NCBI RefSeq assembly: GCF_947496995.1
Contig: NZ_CANMFD010000003.1
Location: 372,001-436,000 of the forward strand
Source: an uncultured Roseibium sp.
Lineage (GTDB): Bacteria; Pseudomonadota; Alphaproteobacteria; Rhizobiales; Stappiaceae
Length of the DNA stretch: 64,000 nt
Reading direction: 5' to 3'
Made by a program: the position numbers and the translations under genes. Numbering within the stretch: the first letter of the stretch is position 1; each line of letters starts with the position of its first letter. A model generated the notes under the pieces. The model was not told the origin of the DNA, made no database searches, and saw only the letters and a list, made by a program, of their open reading frames with translations. Shown here in pieces: positions 35,406 to 44,908 of the stretch.

Positions 35406-35856
35406 GGGCAGCCGCCTCCAATGGAACGGTTTCCGACAGCCAGCTCAGGAAAAACATCTCGGCTTCGGCGAGATTGGCCGCTGCCTTGTCCGAGAGCCCC
35501 TCTTTCACCTCACCATAGTCATAGCCGGAAATGCCGAGCACAAAGGCGCGGGGAGAGGCGCCGTACAGCGTCTCGCAAAGGGCAAGAACTGTTTCCGGGA
35601 CCAGACTGTGACTGCCCAGAACCTCCGGAGCGCCGGGCGACACTTCCCTGAAGGAGAACGCTTTCTCGCCGTTGATTTCGGCATCGGCGAACACCACCAG
35701 ATCGTGGCCGGAAACCGTCAGCGCATGCTCGGCGACAAGCTGGTAATCGGTATCCACATCCAGTCCCGGCAGACCGCGCGCAGCCATGCCTTCCGAAAAC
35801 GCCGGTCCAAGCCCGTCATCCCCGCGCCCCGGATTGCCGTAACCGATCAGAAGCAT
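35398..35856 (-). CDS. hoxW: Hydrogenase maturation endopeptidase (HoxW-type)
   Basis: A 152-residue member of the HyaD/HycI/HoxW protease family. It begins LLIGYGNPGRGDDGLG, with the family Gly-Asn and the metal-probing Asp, and has a DTDYQL segment. It should remove the C-terminal extension of HoxH after nickel is in place. It lies just downstream of hoxH, separated by a palindromic repeat. Specificity for HoxH is inferred from linkage. Confidence 0.88.
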   Translation of the reverse strand: MLLIGYGNPGRGDDGLGPAFSEGMAARGLPGLDVDTDYQLVAEHALTVSGHDLVVFADAEINGEKAFSFREVSPGAPEVLGSHSLVPETVLALCETLYGASPRAFVLGISGYDYGEVKEGLSDKAAANLAEAEMFFLSWLSETVPLEAAAHA

Positions 35857-35909
35857 GTCATTTTCCTCAGCTTTGGCAGCGGGAAGCTCACCACATGAAA
35901 ATAATCTCC

Positions 35910-36031
35910 ATCGTCATCCCGGCCAAACGCAGCGCGAGCCGTGACCGGGGAGCCAAGAACCTGTCTGACATGCTCCCTAGCCACCGGCTCACCGGTCCCG
36001 GATCTCCGCTTTTCTGCGTCCGGGATGACGA
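35910..36031. repeat. Long palindromic intergenic repeat inside the hydrogenase gene run
   Basis: Ends TCGTCATCCCGG and CCGGGATGACGA are exact inverse complements about 120 bases apart, with CCAAACGCAGCGC and related internal palindromes. It fills the 212-base gap between hoxH and hoxW and shares sequence with the larger repeat at 43381-43599. It may act as an mRNA-processing or attenuating element between structural and maturation genes. Confidence 0.75.
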
Positions 36032-36068
36032 ATTGAGAGACTGTCATGTTGTTCGACATTTGATCACA

Positions 36069-37511
36069 TCAAACACACTGCGTCCGGCTGTCGAGCAGAC
36101 CGCCTTCCGCGTTGAACAGCTCCACCTGCAGCGGCATCTGGCCGAGGGCGTGGGTGGCGCAGGACAGGCACGGGTCGTAGGCGCGGATCGCCACCTCGAC
36201 ATGGTTGAGCATGCCTTCGGTGATCTGCTCCTTGCCGGACAGGTGCTTGATCGCGACATCCTTCACCGCCCGGTTCATGCCCTCGTTGTTATGGGTCGTG
36301 GAGACGATCAGGTTGCAGTAGGTGACCTGGTCGTGCTCATCGACCTTGTAATGATGAATGAGATTTCCGCGCGGCGCCTCGATCACGCCGATGCCCTCTT
36401 CACGCCGATCGCCCGTGGCGATCAGGTCGGTGCCCTGAAGATCGGGATCGTGCAGAAGCTCGCGCATCTTCTCCACGCAATGCAGCACCTCAATCATGCG
36501 CGCCCAGTGATTGGCGAGCGTCGAATTGTTCGGTGTGCCACAGGTCACCGCCTTCAGCTCCTTGAGCGCGGCGTCCGCCAGCGGCGTGTCGATGAAACTC
36601 GCCGTGTTCATACGCGCCAGCGGCCCGACCCGGTACCAGCCGTCGTCCGGCCCTATATCCCCGATGAAAGGGAACTTCATGTAGGACCAGGAGCGCACAT
36701 CCTCCACGATCAGCTCGTGATATCTGCTGTAGGGCACCTGATCAAAAAGCATCTCTCCGGTGGAACTGAGCGCCCGTAGAGTGCCGTGATAAAGATCCAG
36801 CGCGCCATCGCTTTCCCGTACCAGAGACATGTAGTTGGAGGGAAAGGAGCCGAATTCGGCCACCAGGTCCTCGTGCTCCAGCGTGTAGTCGCGGGCGAGT
36901 TTCACCGCATCCTGCGCCCATTCGGTCATTTCATCTATCGACCCGAGGAAGTGGTCGCGGCGCTCGACAGGCAGATTGCGGTTGATGCCGCCGGGAATGG
37001 CACCGGTGCCGTGCACTTTCTTGCCGGCTGTCGCCTCGATGATTTCCTGACCGTATTTGCGCATCAGAATTGCGCGCTTTCCGAGCTCCGGCTTTTCCTT
37101 GATCACCTCGAAGATGTTGCGCTTTTCCGCTGGCGCACCGAAACCGAACAACAGGTCCGGAGCGGCCAGATGAAAGAAATGCAGCACGTGCGACTGCATC
37201 ACCTGGCCGTAATGCATCAGCCGGCGCATCTTTTCCGCCGTCGGGGTGAGCTGATCGACACCGGCGATCATGTCCATCGCCTTGGCCGCCGCCAGATGGT
37301 GGCTCACCGGACAGATGCCGCAAAGCCGCTGCACGATGACCGGCACCTCCCACATCAGGCGTCCCCGGATGAACCGTTCAAAACCGCGGAACTCGACGAT
37401 ATGCAGCCGCGCCTCGTCGACCTGGTTGTTCTCGTCGAGGTGAATGGTCACCTTGCCGTGGCCCTCCACGCGGGTGACCGGCGAGATCTCGATCAGTCTG
37501 GGTTCGCTCAT
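36069..37511 (-). CDS. hoxH: NAD-linked [NiFe] hydrogenase large subunit HoxH
   Basis: A 480-residue catalytic subunit. Nickel-iron ligands are Cys64 and Cys67 in [11 protein letters not shown] and Cys448 and Cys451 in [10 protein letters not shown] 26-residue tail after His454 (beginning ALGQMPLQ) should be cut by the HoxW-type protease. [20 protein letters not shown] is typical of group 3 enzymes, and the partner subunits place it in group 3d (bidirectional NAD-reducing). It oxidises H2 in the cytoplasm and passes electrons through HoxY. Confidence 0.95.
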   Translation of the reverse strand: MSEPRLIEISPVTRVEGHGKVTIHLDENNQVDEARLHIVEFRGFERFIRGRLMWEVPVIVQRLCGICPVSHHLAAAKAMDMIAGVDQLTPTAEKMRRLMHYGQVMQSHVLHFFHLAAPDLLFGFGAPAEKRNIFEVIKEKPELGKRAILMRKYGQEIIEATAGKKVHGTGAIPGGINRNLPVERRDHFLGSIDEMTEWAQDAVKLARDYTLEHEDLVAEFGSFPSNYMSLVRESDGALDLYHGTLRALSSTGEMLFDQVPYSRYHELIVEDVRSWSYMKFPFIGDIGPDDGWYRVGPLARMNTASFIDTPLADAALKELKAVTCGTPNNSTLANHWARMIEVLHCVEKMRELLHDPDLQGTDLIATGDRREEGIGVIEAPRGNLIHHYKVDEHDQVTYCNLIVSTTHNNEGMNRAVKDVAIKHLSGKEQITEGMLNHVEVAIRAYDPCLSCATHALGQMPLQVELFNAEGGLLDSRTQCV

Positions 37512-37525
37512 GTCAGCCTTGCGCC

Positions 37526-38095
37526 TCAGTCGAATTTGATCATTTCACGCTCGAAGCCACGGAATTTTCCGGTCAGCAGCTTGGAGAGCGTGTCGAAAAT
37601 GATGTCGCCGCCCGGTGCGCAGCCGGGGATCTGATAATCGATCTCCACCACTTCCGAACACGGATAGACTTCATCCAGCAGCAACGGCAGCGCCGGATCG
37701 TTGGGCACGTTGTGGGTCGTGTTGCGAATATATTTGCCGGTGATATAGGCTTCCTCCAGGCACTCCCGGAGCGGGGCGTCCGAATGCATGATCGCGTTGC
37801 GCATGGCCGGCAGCCCTCCCATGATCGCGCATTGCCCGAGGGCGATCAGCACGTCGCAATTGCGTCGGAAGTCATGCAGCACATGCACGTTCTCCTCGTT
37901 GCAGCAGCCGCCTTCGATGATGCCGATGTCGCAGCGCGTGGTGAAGCGTTTCTTGTCCGTCAGCGGCGAACGGTCGACATCAACCAGCTGCATCAGATCG
38001 ATCAGGCGCTCGTCGATATCGAGGATCGCCATGTGGCAGCCAAAACAGCCGGCCAGAGATGCGGTTGCGATGCGTGCCTTGGGAAGATCGCTCAT
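37526..38095 (-). CDS. hoxY: Hydrogenase small subunit HoxY
   Basis: A 189-residue small subunit carrying one proximal [4Fe-4S] cluster. Likely ligands are Cys17 and/or Cys20 in AGCFGCHM, a cysteine of EGGCCNEEN (64/65), Cys89 in LGQCA and Cys159 in PGCAPGGD. No signal peptide is present, so the enzyme is cytoplasmic. It overlaps hoxU by four bases and is followed after 14 bases by hoxH. Confidence 0.94.
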   Translation of the reverse strand: MSDLPKARIATASLAGCFGCHMAILDIDERLIDLMQLVDVDRSPLTDKKRFTTRCDIGIIEGGCCNEENVHVLHDFRRNCDVLIALGQCAIMGGLPAMRNAIMHSDAPLRECLEEAYITGKYIRNTTHNVPNDPALPLLLDEVYPCSEVVEIDYQIPGCAPGGDIIFDTLSKLLTGKFRGFEREMIKFD

Positions 38096-38820
38096 TTGCG
38101 CCTCGCCTCGATTTCATGACCGATCAGGCCCTTGTCGAATTCCCGTTCGCCGATGGGCGTCACGAAACCGACCCGCTTGCGGATGATGCAGCCGACCGGA
38201 CAGACCTCGGACGAAATCGCATGATCCGTCACCTGCGCATCCGTATCGGCGAGATTTTCGCCGTTCACCGCCACGCGCCGATGAATGCCACGCCCGACAT
38301 AGCCGAAGACACCCTTGCCATCGACATCCTCCGACGCGCGGATGCAGCGCCCGCAACTGATGCAGCGATTGGTGTCGAGGGCGATGTCCGGATGCGAGGC
38401 ATCGAGCGCCCGGCAGGGCTCCAGATAGGGAAACCTTGTCGTCTCGGTCATGTCGAGCCGGTAGGCCATCGCCTGCAATTCGCAATTGCCGCTCGCCTCA
38501 CAAATCGGGCACAGATGATTGCCTTCGTGGAACAGCATCTCCACCAGGTCCCGGCGCATCTTGGTCAGATGCGGGCTTTCGTTTTCCACCGCCTGTCCGG
38601 GGGCCGCGGGCTGCGTGCAGGCGGCCACACTGCGCCCGCCCGCCTTGACCGTACATACGCGGCAGCTGCCCTGATGGCGGAGGCCTTCGTGGTCACACAG
38701 ACGCGGGATGTAGACCCCGGCTTCGTCGGCGGCTTCCATAATGGTTTCACCGGCATAGGCGGTAATCTCGACCCCGTCGATTGTGAAGGTGAAGCCGGTC
38801 TCTTTCTTCGTGCCGCTCAT
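38092..38820 (-). CDS. hoxU: Diaphorase small subunit HoxU
   Basis: A 242-residue NuoG-N-terminal-like protein linking HoxF to HoxY. It has a [2Fe-2S] ferredoxin part (LCDHEGLRHQGSCRVC and AACTQP), the His/Cys cluster region NHLCPICEASGNCEL, and a 2x[4Fe-4S]-type segment (NRCISCGRCIRA and SEVCPVGC). ATG at 38820 overlaps the hoxF stop as ATGA; a longer frame upstream is inside hoxF and rejected. Confidence 0.93.
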   Translation of the reverse strand: MSGTKKETGFTFTIDGVEITAYAGETIMEAADEAGVYIPRLCDHEGLRHQGSCRVCTVKAGGRSVAACTQPAAPGQAVENESPHLTKMRRDLVEMLFHEGNHLCPICEASGNCELQAMAYRLDMTETTRFPYLEPCRALDASHPDIALDTNRCISCGRCIRASEDVDGKGVFGYVGRGIHRRVAVNGENLADTDAQVTDHAISSEVCPVGCIIRKRVGFVTPIGEREFDKGLIGHEIEARRK

Positions 38821-40697
38821 TGCGTGAAATCCCTGTCGAAAATGTAGGAGCGGCGCTTGGCAATCTTGCGCGCGCCATCGATGGCCGACTGGATGTCGAA
38901 CGTATCGCGAATGCGGTCCTTGTTCGGCTTGGTCACAGCCGAATAGACCAGCGGGAAATTCTGCAGGGTCGAAAGGATCGGGTTGGGCGATGTCATGCCC
39001 AGGCCGCAACGGCTCGTTTCGATGATCGTGCCGGAAAGTTCCTTCAGATAATCGATGTCCTCCGGGTTCGCGAGACCCTTGCGGAACTTGCCGATCGCCT
39101 TCTGCAGGAACACGTTGCCGACCCGGCAGGGCGTACAGTAGCCGCAGCTTTCATGCACGAAGAAGGACATGTAATATTCGACGATCTCAAGAATGTTGCG
39201 TTCGCCGTTAAAGACGATGATCGCGCCGCCTGTCGCCAGATCGTCGAAAGTCAGTTTGCGGTGAAAGCTGTCGCGGGCAATCATCGTGCCGCTCGGACCG
39301 CCGACCTGGACAGCCGCCGCATCCTGCCCGCCGGCCATCTCCAGGATCTCCCGGACGGTGTGGCCATAGGGAAGCTCGTAGATGCCGGGATTGAGGCAGT
39401 CGCCGCAGATGGAGAACAGCTTGGTGCCGTGAGAACCTTCCGTGCCCATGGCGTGGAACCAGGTCGCGCCCCTGTCCAGAATGCGCGCCGCATGACAGAA
39501 GGTCTCGACGTTGTTGACCACCGTCGGATGACCGAGATAACCGCGGTTGACCGGGAAAGGTGGACGGGTCTTCGGCTCGCCCGGCAGCCCCTCGCAGGAA
39601 CTGATCAGCGCGCCTTCCTCGCCACAGATATAGGCACCCGCCCCGAGTTGCAGGCGGACGTCGAAATCGAAGTTTCGAATGCCGTGGATGCCCTTGCCGA
39701 GAAGTCCCCGGCGGCGGCGGTCCTCCAGCACCTGTTCAAGCAGTTCGCGCAGATAGACATACTCGCCGCGCAGATAAAGTATGCCCTCGTTGGCCCCGAC
39801 GGCCCTGGCGGCGATCGTCATCCCCTCGATCAGGAGATGCGGCCTCTCGGTCAGAAGCACCCTGTCCTTGAACGTTCCGGGCTCGCCTTCGTCCGCATTG
39901 CACAGGATAAAGCGTTTCTCGGCCCTTTCCGCAGCAGCAAAGCGCCACTTGTGTCCGGTCGTGAACCCCGCGCCGCCGCAGCCGCGCAAGCCGCTCTCCT
40001 CGATAGCGGCGATAATCAGCGACGGCATCATCGCGGCGGCTTTGTCCAGACCTGCGTCTTCCGGCACCGGTCCGAGCAGCACCTCACCGGCGTGGCGGAT
40101 ATTGTTGTCGACCATCCGGGTCGCGCGCTCGTGCGGCGTGAGTTCGGCATAGCGCTCGCTGATCAGATGGTCCGGCGTCCGGCCCGCTTTCAGAGCCTCG
40201 GCCGCCGCGCGGGCCGTATCGACCGTCAGCCGGGTCAGAACCACGTCGTTTATCATCGCGGCGGGGGCCTGGTCGCACATGCCGATACAGGGCGTGTATT
40301 CCAGCGAGAAAGCCCTGTCGGCGGATGTCTCGCCCATGCGAATGCCGAGCACCTCCTCGAAGACGGCCACGACCTCCGCCAGTCCCGCATAGCGGTCGAC
40401 GATGTCGTCGCACAGACGGATGGTGACGCGGCCCTTAGGCGTCAGGGAGAGGAACGAATAGAAACTCGCAACACCTTCCACCTGGATACGGGTGAGACCG
40501 GTCTCGGCCGCGACACTGTCCATCGTGGAGGGTGAAATGCAGTGGTAACGGTCCTGGACTGCCCGCAGGATGTCCAGCATCCGGTGCTTGTCGTTGCCGA
40601 AGGTCTGGCAGATCGCTGCGATCTCTTCGGCGGGAACCGCACCGACATCGCATGCGGTAGACGACAGTCCGCTGGTACACTCCTGACCGTTATCCAT
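38817..40697 (-). CDS. hoxF: Diaphorase large subunit HoxF (NuoE-NuoF fusion)
   Basis: A 626-residue NAD-reducing subunit. Residues about 20-165 are NuoE-like and about 200-600 NuoF-like: GLRGCGGAGFTTG (NADH site), NADEGEPGTFKDR (FMN) and ESCGYCTPCRVGN plus SRCGLGM ([4Fe-4S]). In the NuoE part the usual four-cysteine cluster is incomplete: Cys96, Cys137 and Cys141 are present, but the fourth position is Asp101. It is the first gene of hoxFUYH, with AGGAGGCC just upstream of the ATG. No separate hoxE is present, as expected for the fused form. Confidence 0.94.
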   Translation of the reverse strand: MDNGQECTSGLSSTACDVGAVPAEEIAAICQTFGNDKHRMLDILRAVQDRYHCISPSTMDSVAAETGLTRIQVEGVASFYSFLSLTPKGRVTIRLCDDIVDRYAGLAEVVAVFEEVLGIRMGETSADRAFSLEYTPCIGMCDQAPAAMINDVVLTRLTVDTARAAAEALKAGRTPDHLISERYAELTPHERATRMVDNNIRHAGEVLLGPVPEDAGLDKAAAMMPSLIIAAIEESGLRGCGGAGFTTGHKWRFAAAERAEKRFILCNADEGEPGTFKDRVLLTERPHLLIEGMTIAARAVGANEGILYLRGEYVYLRELLEQVLEDRRRRGLLGKGIHGIRNFDFDVRLQLGAGAYICGEEGALISSCEGLPGEPKTRPPFPVNRGYLGHPTVVNNVETFCHAARILDRGATWFHAMGTEGSHGTKLFSICGDCLNPGIYELPYGHTVREILEMAGGQDAAAVQVGGPSGTMIARDSFHRKLTFDDLATGGAIIVFNGERNILEIVEYYMSFFVHESCGYCTPCRVGNVFLQKAIGKFRKGLANPEDIDYLKELSGTIIETSRCGLGMTSPNPILSTLQNFPLVYSAVTKPNKDRIRDTFDIQSAIDGARKIAKRRSYIFDRDFTQ

Positions 40698-40845
40698 GGC
40701 AGGCCTCCTTCAGGCGCCTGAACACCAGGAACTCAGCGCTTAAATCGATTAGACCGGTATGAAAGTCGTTGCGCATGAGGTAACCGCCAAATCATTTGTG
40801 ATGATCCCGATGGCCTTAGGCTTCCAGAGTTGCACTCAAGCGTCG

Positions 40846-40859
40846 TTGACGCAAATCAA
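40846..40859. promoter_or_regulatory. FNR/FixK-type box upstream of hoxF
   Basis: TTGACGCAAATCAA matches TTGAY-N4-RTCAA, the site of FNR/FixK/Anr regulators; one more base pair each side extends the palindrome (GTTGACGCAAATCAAC). It lies about 150 bases upstream of hoxF in the 216-base gap after hypF and would link hydrogenase expression to low oxygen. The distance requires a leader of about 110 bases if it activates from the usual position. Confidence 0.6.
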
Positions 40860-40913
40860 CATGCCTGAATTCGAGGCAGTCTTTTTCAGTTCCCGCCAGT
40901 CAGTTCCAACCGG

Positions 40914-43229
40914 TCAGTTGCCGCCGGCCACACTCCGGGCCGCCGCGATCACCCCCTGCCCCAGAGCCAGCCCACCATCGTTTGCGGGAACAGTTTTGTG
41001 GTTCACGGCCCTGAAGCCCATCGCGTTCAGGCGGTCGGTCAGGCCGTCTTTCAAGATGGCGTTCTGGAAGACGCCGCCGGAGAGAACCACCGCGTCCCCC
41101 GGCCGCGCTCCGCAGCGAGACAGCCCCTCCGCGAGCCCTCCGATCAGACCAAGATGAAATCGGGCCGCGATGCGCCCGCGCTCCAATCCGGCGTGCAGAT
41201 CCGCGATCAGCTCCTGCCACAGGGGCGCGAATGAAAACCGCAGGGGGGAGGACAGGAAATCGACAGAATAGCCGCTTTCGTCCTGCACGAAGGGCCGCGC
41301 AAGACTTTCAAGCGCCATCGCGGCCTGCCCCTCGAAACTCTGGCGGTGAAAACTGATTCCGAGCATCGCGGCGACCGCATCGAATAGACGGCCGGCGGAG
41401 GAAGATGGCGGCGCGTTGAGCGATCTTTCCATCATCTGCTCCAGCATTGCCAGGTTCTTTTCCTCAAGCGCGGCCGCCACAGGCAACCCGGCAAGCCGGT
41501 CGCGAAAGTCCGGACCGAAGGCGGTGCGAAGATAGGCCGCAAGGTTCCGCCACGGTTCACGCATTGCCGCAGCTCCCCCCGGCAGGGGAACGGGCAGGAA
41601 ATATCCGGGACGCTGAAAGTCCTCAAATCCGCCCTTGAGTATTTCCCCGCCCCAGACCGTGCCGTCTTCTCCCCAACCGAGGCCATCGAGAATGACCCCA
41701 TACACCGGGTGTTCTCCGGCAAGCGCCCAGCCCCGCTCGGCAAGGCAGGAGGCCAGATGGGCGTGGTGATGCTGCACGCGCACCAGATCTGCACCGAACT
41801 CGGCCGCAAGTTCTTCTCCGTAAACGCTCGAAAGATATTGCGGATGTCCGTCCACCGCGATCACCTCCGGCGTGAATTGGTAGAGATCGAGGTAGAGCCG
41901 CAGCGTTTTCTTATAGTCGGCGAATGTCGGAGCGTTCTCCAGATCGCCGAGATGCTGCGACAGCACCGCATCGCAGCCGTTGATCAGGCAGAAGGCGGAT
42001 TTCAACTCACCACCCATGGCCAGCACTCTCGGCGCCCGTTCGAAATCCGGCGCCAGCCTCACCGAGGCAGGCGCATAGCCACGGGCGCGGCGCAACATGG
42101 AAACGCCCGACCGGTCCAGCCGCAGGACGCTGTCATCCAGCCGGTTGACGATTTCCCGGTCGTGCATCAGGAAACCGTCGACGATCTCGGCTAGGCGAAG
42201 CCGTGCTCCGGCGTTCTGCGTTTCCTGCGGATTTTCTGACAGATTGCCGGATGTCATGACGATCGGCCTGTCGAGCTTCGCCAAGAGCAGGTGATGCAGG
42301 GGCGTGTTGGCCAGCATGACACCGAGCCGACCCTGTCCCGGTGCGATGCCCTCCGCAAGTGCTCGGCCCGCCGTTTCCAGCAGCACGATGGGCGCCGCCG
42401 CGCTTGCCAGAACCTCGGCTTCCTCGTCGCTGACACGGCAATACCTGCGGATCTGGCCGAGGTCCCGCGCCATCAGGGCCAGAGGTTTGTCCGGACGGCG
42501 TTTGCGCTGGCGAAGCGTTCTGACGGCGGCTTCGTTGCCGGCATCGACGGCGACCTGAAAGCCGCCCAGGCCCTTGACCGCCAGAATATCCCCGGCCTGC
42601 AACCGTTCGGCGGCAAGCGTGACGGGGTCGCCTTCCGCCTCGCATCCATCAGTGCCCTCGAACCACAGCCTTGGACCGCAGTCCGGACAGGCAACGGGCT
42701 GGGCATGGAACCGGCGGTCAGCCGGGTCCTCATACTCCGCCCGGCAGGACGGGCACATTGCAAAGCCGGACATAGACGTAGAGGCACGGTCATAGGGAAT
42801 ATGCCGCAGGATGGACAGGCGCGGACCACAATGGGTGCAATTGGTGAAGGCGTAGCCGTGATGTCTGTTCGAGCGATTGCCGATATCGGCAAGGCAGGCG
42901 GGACAGGTGGCCGCATCGGGCACAACACCGGTCGCCACGACACCCTCGCCGCTTTCCAGGATCTGGAAGTTGTTCGGAACAGAAGCGGTCTCGATGTCGA
43001 CGATATCGAGGCTGTCCACGCGCGCGAGCGGCGGTGGCCCGGCGGTCAATCGGACGAGAAACCGCTCCAGAACCTTCTCTGGTCCGAAGACTTCGATCCG
43101 GACCCCGGCTCCGTCATTCAGCACATGGCCGGTGATCTCCAGTTCGCGTGCAAGCCACCAGACGAACGGACGAAAGCCGACACCCTGCACCAGCCCCTTG
43201 ACCCGAATGGATTTACCAGCCTGTCTCAC
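40914..43229 (-). CDS. hypF: Carbamoyltransferase HypF
   Basis: A 771-residue HypF making the carbamoyl-AMP that becomes cyanide ligands. Domains in order: acylphosphatase (KGLVQGVGFRPFVW, 1-95), paired zinc fingers (CPACLADI, CTHCGPR, CPSCRAEY, CPDCGPR, about 110-190), a YrdC-like domain (200-385), and a Kae1/TobZ-like carbamoyltransferase with VQHHHAHLASCLAE and GVILDGLGWGEDG. It precedes hoxF on the same strand but has its own upstream gap, so it may be a separate transcript. Confidence 0.95.
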   Translation of the reverse strand: MRQAGKSIRVKGLVQGVGFRPFVWWLARELEITGHVLNDGAGVRIEVFGPEKVLERFLVRLTAGPPPLARVDSLDIVDIETASVPNNFQILESGEGVVATGVVPDAATCPACLADIGNRSNRHHGYAFTNCTHCGPRLSILRHIPYDRASTSMSGFAMCPSCRAEYEDPADRRFHAQPVACPDCGPRLWFEGTDGCEAEGDPVTLAAERLQAGDILAVKGLGGFQVAVDAGNEAAVRTLRQRKRRPDKPLALMARDLGQIRRYCRVSDEEAEVLASAAAPIVLLETAGRALAEGIAPGQGRLGVMLANTPLHHLLLAKLDRPIVMTSGNLSENPQETQNAGARLRLAEIVDGFLMHDREIVNRLDDSVLRLDRSGVSMLRRARGYAPASVRLAPDFERAPRVLAMGGELKSAFCLINGCDAVLSQHLGDLENAPTFADYKKTLRLYLDLYQFTPEVIAVDGHPQYLSSVYGEELAAEFGADLVRVQHHHAHLASCLAERGWALAGEHPVYGVILDGLGWGEDGTVWGGEILKGGFEDFQRPGYFLPVPLPGGAAAMREPWRNLAAYLRTAFGPDFRDRLAGLPVAAALEEKNLAMLEQMMERSLNAPPSSSAGRLFDAVAAMLGISFHRQSFEGQAAMALESLARPFVQDESGYSVDFLSSPLRFSFAPLWQELIADLHAGLERGRIAARFHLGLIGGLAEGLSRCGARPGDAVVLSGGVFQNAILKDGLTDRLNAMGFRAVNHKTVPANDGGLALGQGVIAAARSVAGGN

Positions 43230-43380
43230 GCGCTTTCCGGCCCCGATAAAAGCAATGCTCCTACAGAGCCGGTCGGATGCCTGAAATCAAGGGCGACTTG
43301 CCACGCCTCATGCTGAAGACAGACATTTGGATCGTCATCAACTCTGTTGAATGAAGAAGAGGCTGAGTACCACCCTCGGC

Positions 43381-43599
43381 TGTCACCCCGGCCAAGCGCA
43401 GCGCTGAGCCGGGGCCCACTCGTTCGCAGAGGCTCTGTTGGGTGTCTCCAAGGCCGCTTCACACACAGCCTCGGGACAAACAATACGGCGCGCAAGGCCC
43501 GAAGCAGGTAGCGATCGCCGATGTACAGTCGCCCTTACTTCAGCAAGCGGCACCGCGAGTGGGCCCCGGGGTCTCCGCTTCGCTGCGCCCGGGGTGACA
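43381..43599. repeat. Long inverted repeat with GTCACCCCGG ends
   Basis: A 42-base arm starting TGTCACCCCGGCCAAGCGCA at 43381 is matched by an inverted, slightly diverged arm at 43556-43599, flanking about 133 bases. The arms share sequence with the repeat at 35910-36031. The 520-base stretch 43230-43750 upstream of hypF holds only this element. It has no transposase and is MITE-like in form. Confidence 0.75.
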
Positions 43600-43750
43600 C
43601 CCTCCGCAAGGGAGCGTTACCAAATCAAGAACGTAACCGCCCGGACTTCCCCGGAAGACCGGGAAGCCTCCTCCGGATAGCGTTGACCCGATTGCAGCAG
43701 CAGCCCTCACGGTCGTCATGTCGCACGCAGTACAGCGGAAACCGGAATGG

Positions 43751-44908
43751 TCACCGCAACGGCCGCTGGCCGAAGGTGTTGATCACCTGCAAACGCTCCA
43801 GATTGACAATCGCCGAAAGCATGAGCCGGTCCTGACTCCAGTCCGCCGGTTTCTGGATCGCCAGCGCCGCAAGGAAAACGACCGCCACCATCGGCAGGAC
43901 CGCAAGCCCGACAATGCCCCAGTGCGGATGAAGCCGGTTCGGTTCCATCAAGGCTTCCACCCGGCGCCGGAGCTTCTGGGCCGGCGAGCGGCGCAGCAGC
44001 CGGTCATTGACTTCAATCAGGGCCACGGACGCGACGCTGCCCGAGCGATCGTGTCTCATCAGTTCCTGCCGCTTTTTCAGCCCGGCTTGTGCGGCTCTCA
44101 GCAGGCACAGGCAATAGGATCTCAGATCCACACGGGCATCCTCGGCAACTTTCTGGTCACACGCCAGTTCGCGAAGCCGCTCGACCTCCGATTTCCAGAC
44201 GTAATAGAACGGGTTCCAGAACAGCATCGGACGCAGGCATTCCAGCGCGACTTCCCAGGTGACGTCGCCCCGGCGCAGATGCTGGAATTCATGTCTGAGG
44301 ACAAGACCGAGATCGTCCGGCTCGGCCAGAAGATCCGAGGGGATCACCACGTAGTGGTAGTAACCCCCGCGTGCGGAAAAAGGCACAAGCGCGCGATCCG
44401 ACAGCAGAAGCTTAAGCCGCCCGTTGCGCCGCCAGAGATGGCAGCCGGACAGCATCCGGTGGAGCCGCGCGAAACTCACCGCCAGCCGCAGCCCGAAATA
44501 GGTGAACCCGGCGATCAGAAGCAGCGCCACGCCCTTGCCGAAGCCCGGCTCCATGGCGAGAATGCTCTCGCTCATGCGGCTGCGCAGTCCGAGAAGGGAC
44601 TGGAAGTCCTCCGCCGGAATACCGATGCCGCCGCGCAGATACTGCGCCACCGCGTAGTCCGCCAGATTGACCGGCAGCCTGGCGGGAAGCACTTCCGCCG
44701 CAAGCATGTAGTGGTAGGCGGCCACGATGGCCGGTGACAGAACAATGATGGCAAACAGGCCGTTCAGCAAACCGAGCTGGAGCGTAAAGGCGAGCCTCTT
44801 TCCAGTCCGGGCCAGAACCAGTTTTGCGGTTAACCACACGATGGCCGTGACGGCCAGTGTGATGTTCAGATCGATGTAAACATCGAACATCCCGTTAAGT
44901 AGCGTCAT
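43751..44908 (-). CDS. BlaR1/MecR1-like M56 metallopeptidase without beta-lactam sensor
   Basis: A 385-residue membrane peptidase of family M56. Hydrophobic segments lie at about residues 14-33, 40-65, 120-145 and 335-355. The zinc motif HEFQHLRRGD gives two His and the catalytic Glu, and ERLRELACD the downstream acidic ligand. BlaR1 proteins are near 600 residues because of a penicillin-binding sensor at the C-terminus; here the protein ends shortly after the last helix. ATG at 44908 overlaps blaI by 14 bases. It should cleave the partner repressor in response to an unknown signal. Confidence 0.85.
   Translation of the reverse strand: MTLLNGMFDVYIDLNITLAVTAIVWLTAKLVLARTGKRLAFTLQLGLLNGLFAIIVLSPAIVAAYHYMLAAEVLPARLPVNLADYAVAQYLRGGIGIPAEDFQSLLGLRSRMSESILAMEPGFGKGVALLLIAGFTYFGLRLAVSFARLHRMLSGCHLWRRNGRLKLLLSDRALVPFSARGGYYHYVVIPSDLLAEPDDLGLVLRHEFQHLRRGDVTWEVALECLRPMLFWNPFYYVWKSEVERLRELACDQKVAEDARVDLRSYCLCLLRAAQAGLKKRQELMRHDRSGSVASVALIEVNDRLLRRSPAQKLRRRVEALMEPNRLHPHWGIVGLAVLPMVAVVFLAALAIQKPADWSQDRLMLSAIVNLERLQVINTFGQRPLR

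Noticed and set aside
35847..36059. A 70-codon minus-strand frame between hoxH and hoxW
   Set aside because: It is a translation of the palindromic repeat at 35910-36031; such frames recur wherever the repeat occurs and are not genes.
38820..40535. A 571-codon plus-strand frame over hoxF
   Set aside because: Antisense to a gene with all diaphorase motifs; no domain of its own.
40810..40840. A sigma-54-like promoter near hoxF
   Set aside because: The GG and GC elements are 11 bases apart instead of 10 and point away from hoxF.
43310..43330. A second FNR-like box upstream of hypF (TTGGATCGTCATCAA)
   Set aside because: The arms are separated by the wrong number of bases and the left arm lacks the TTGAY pattern.
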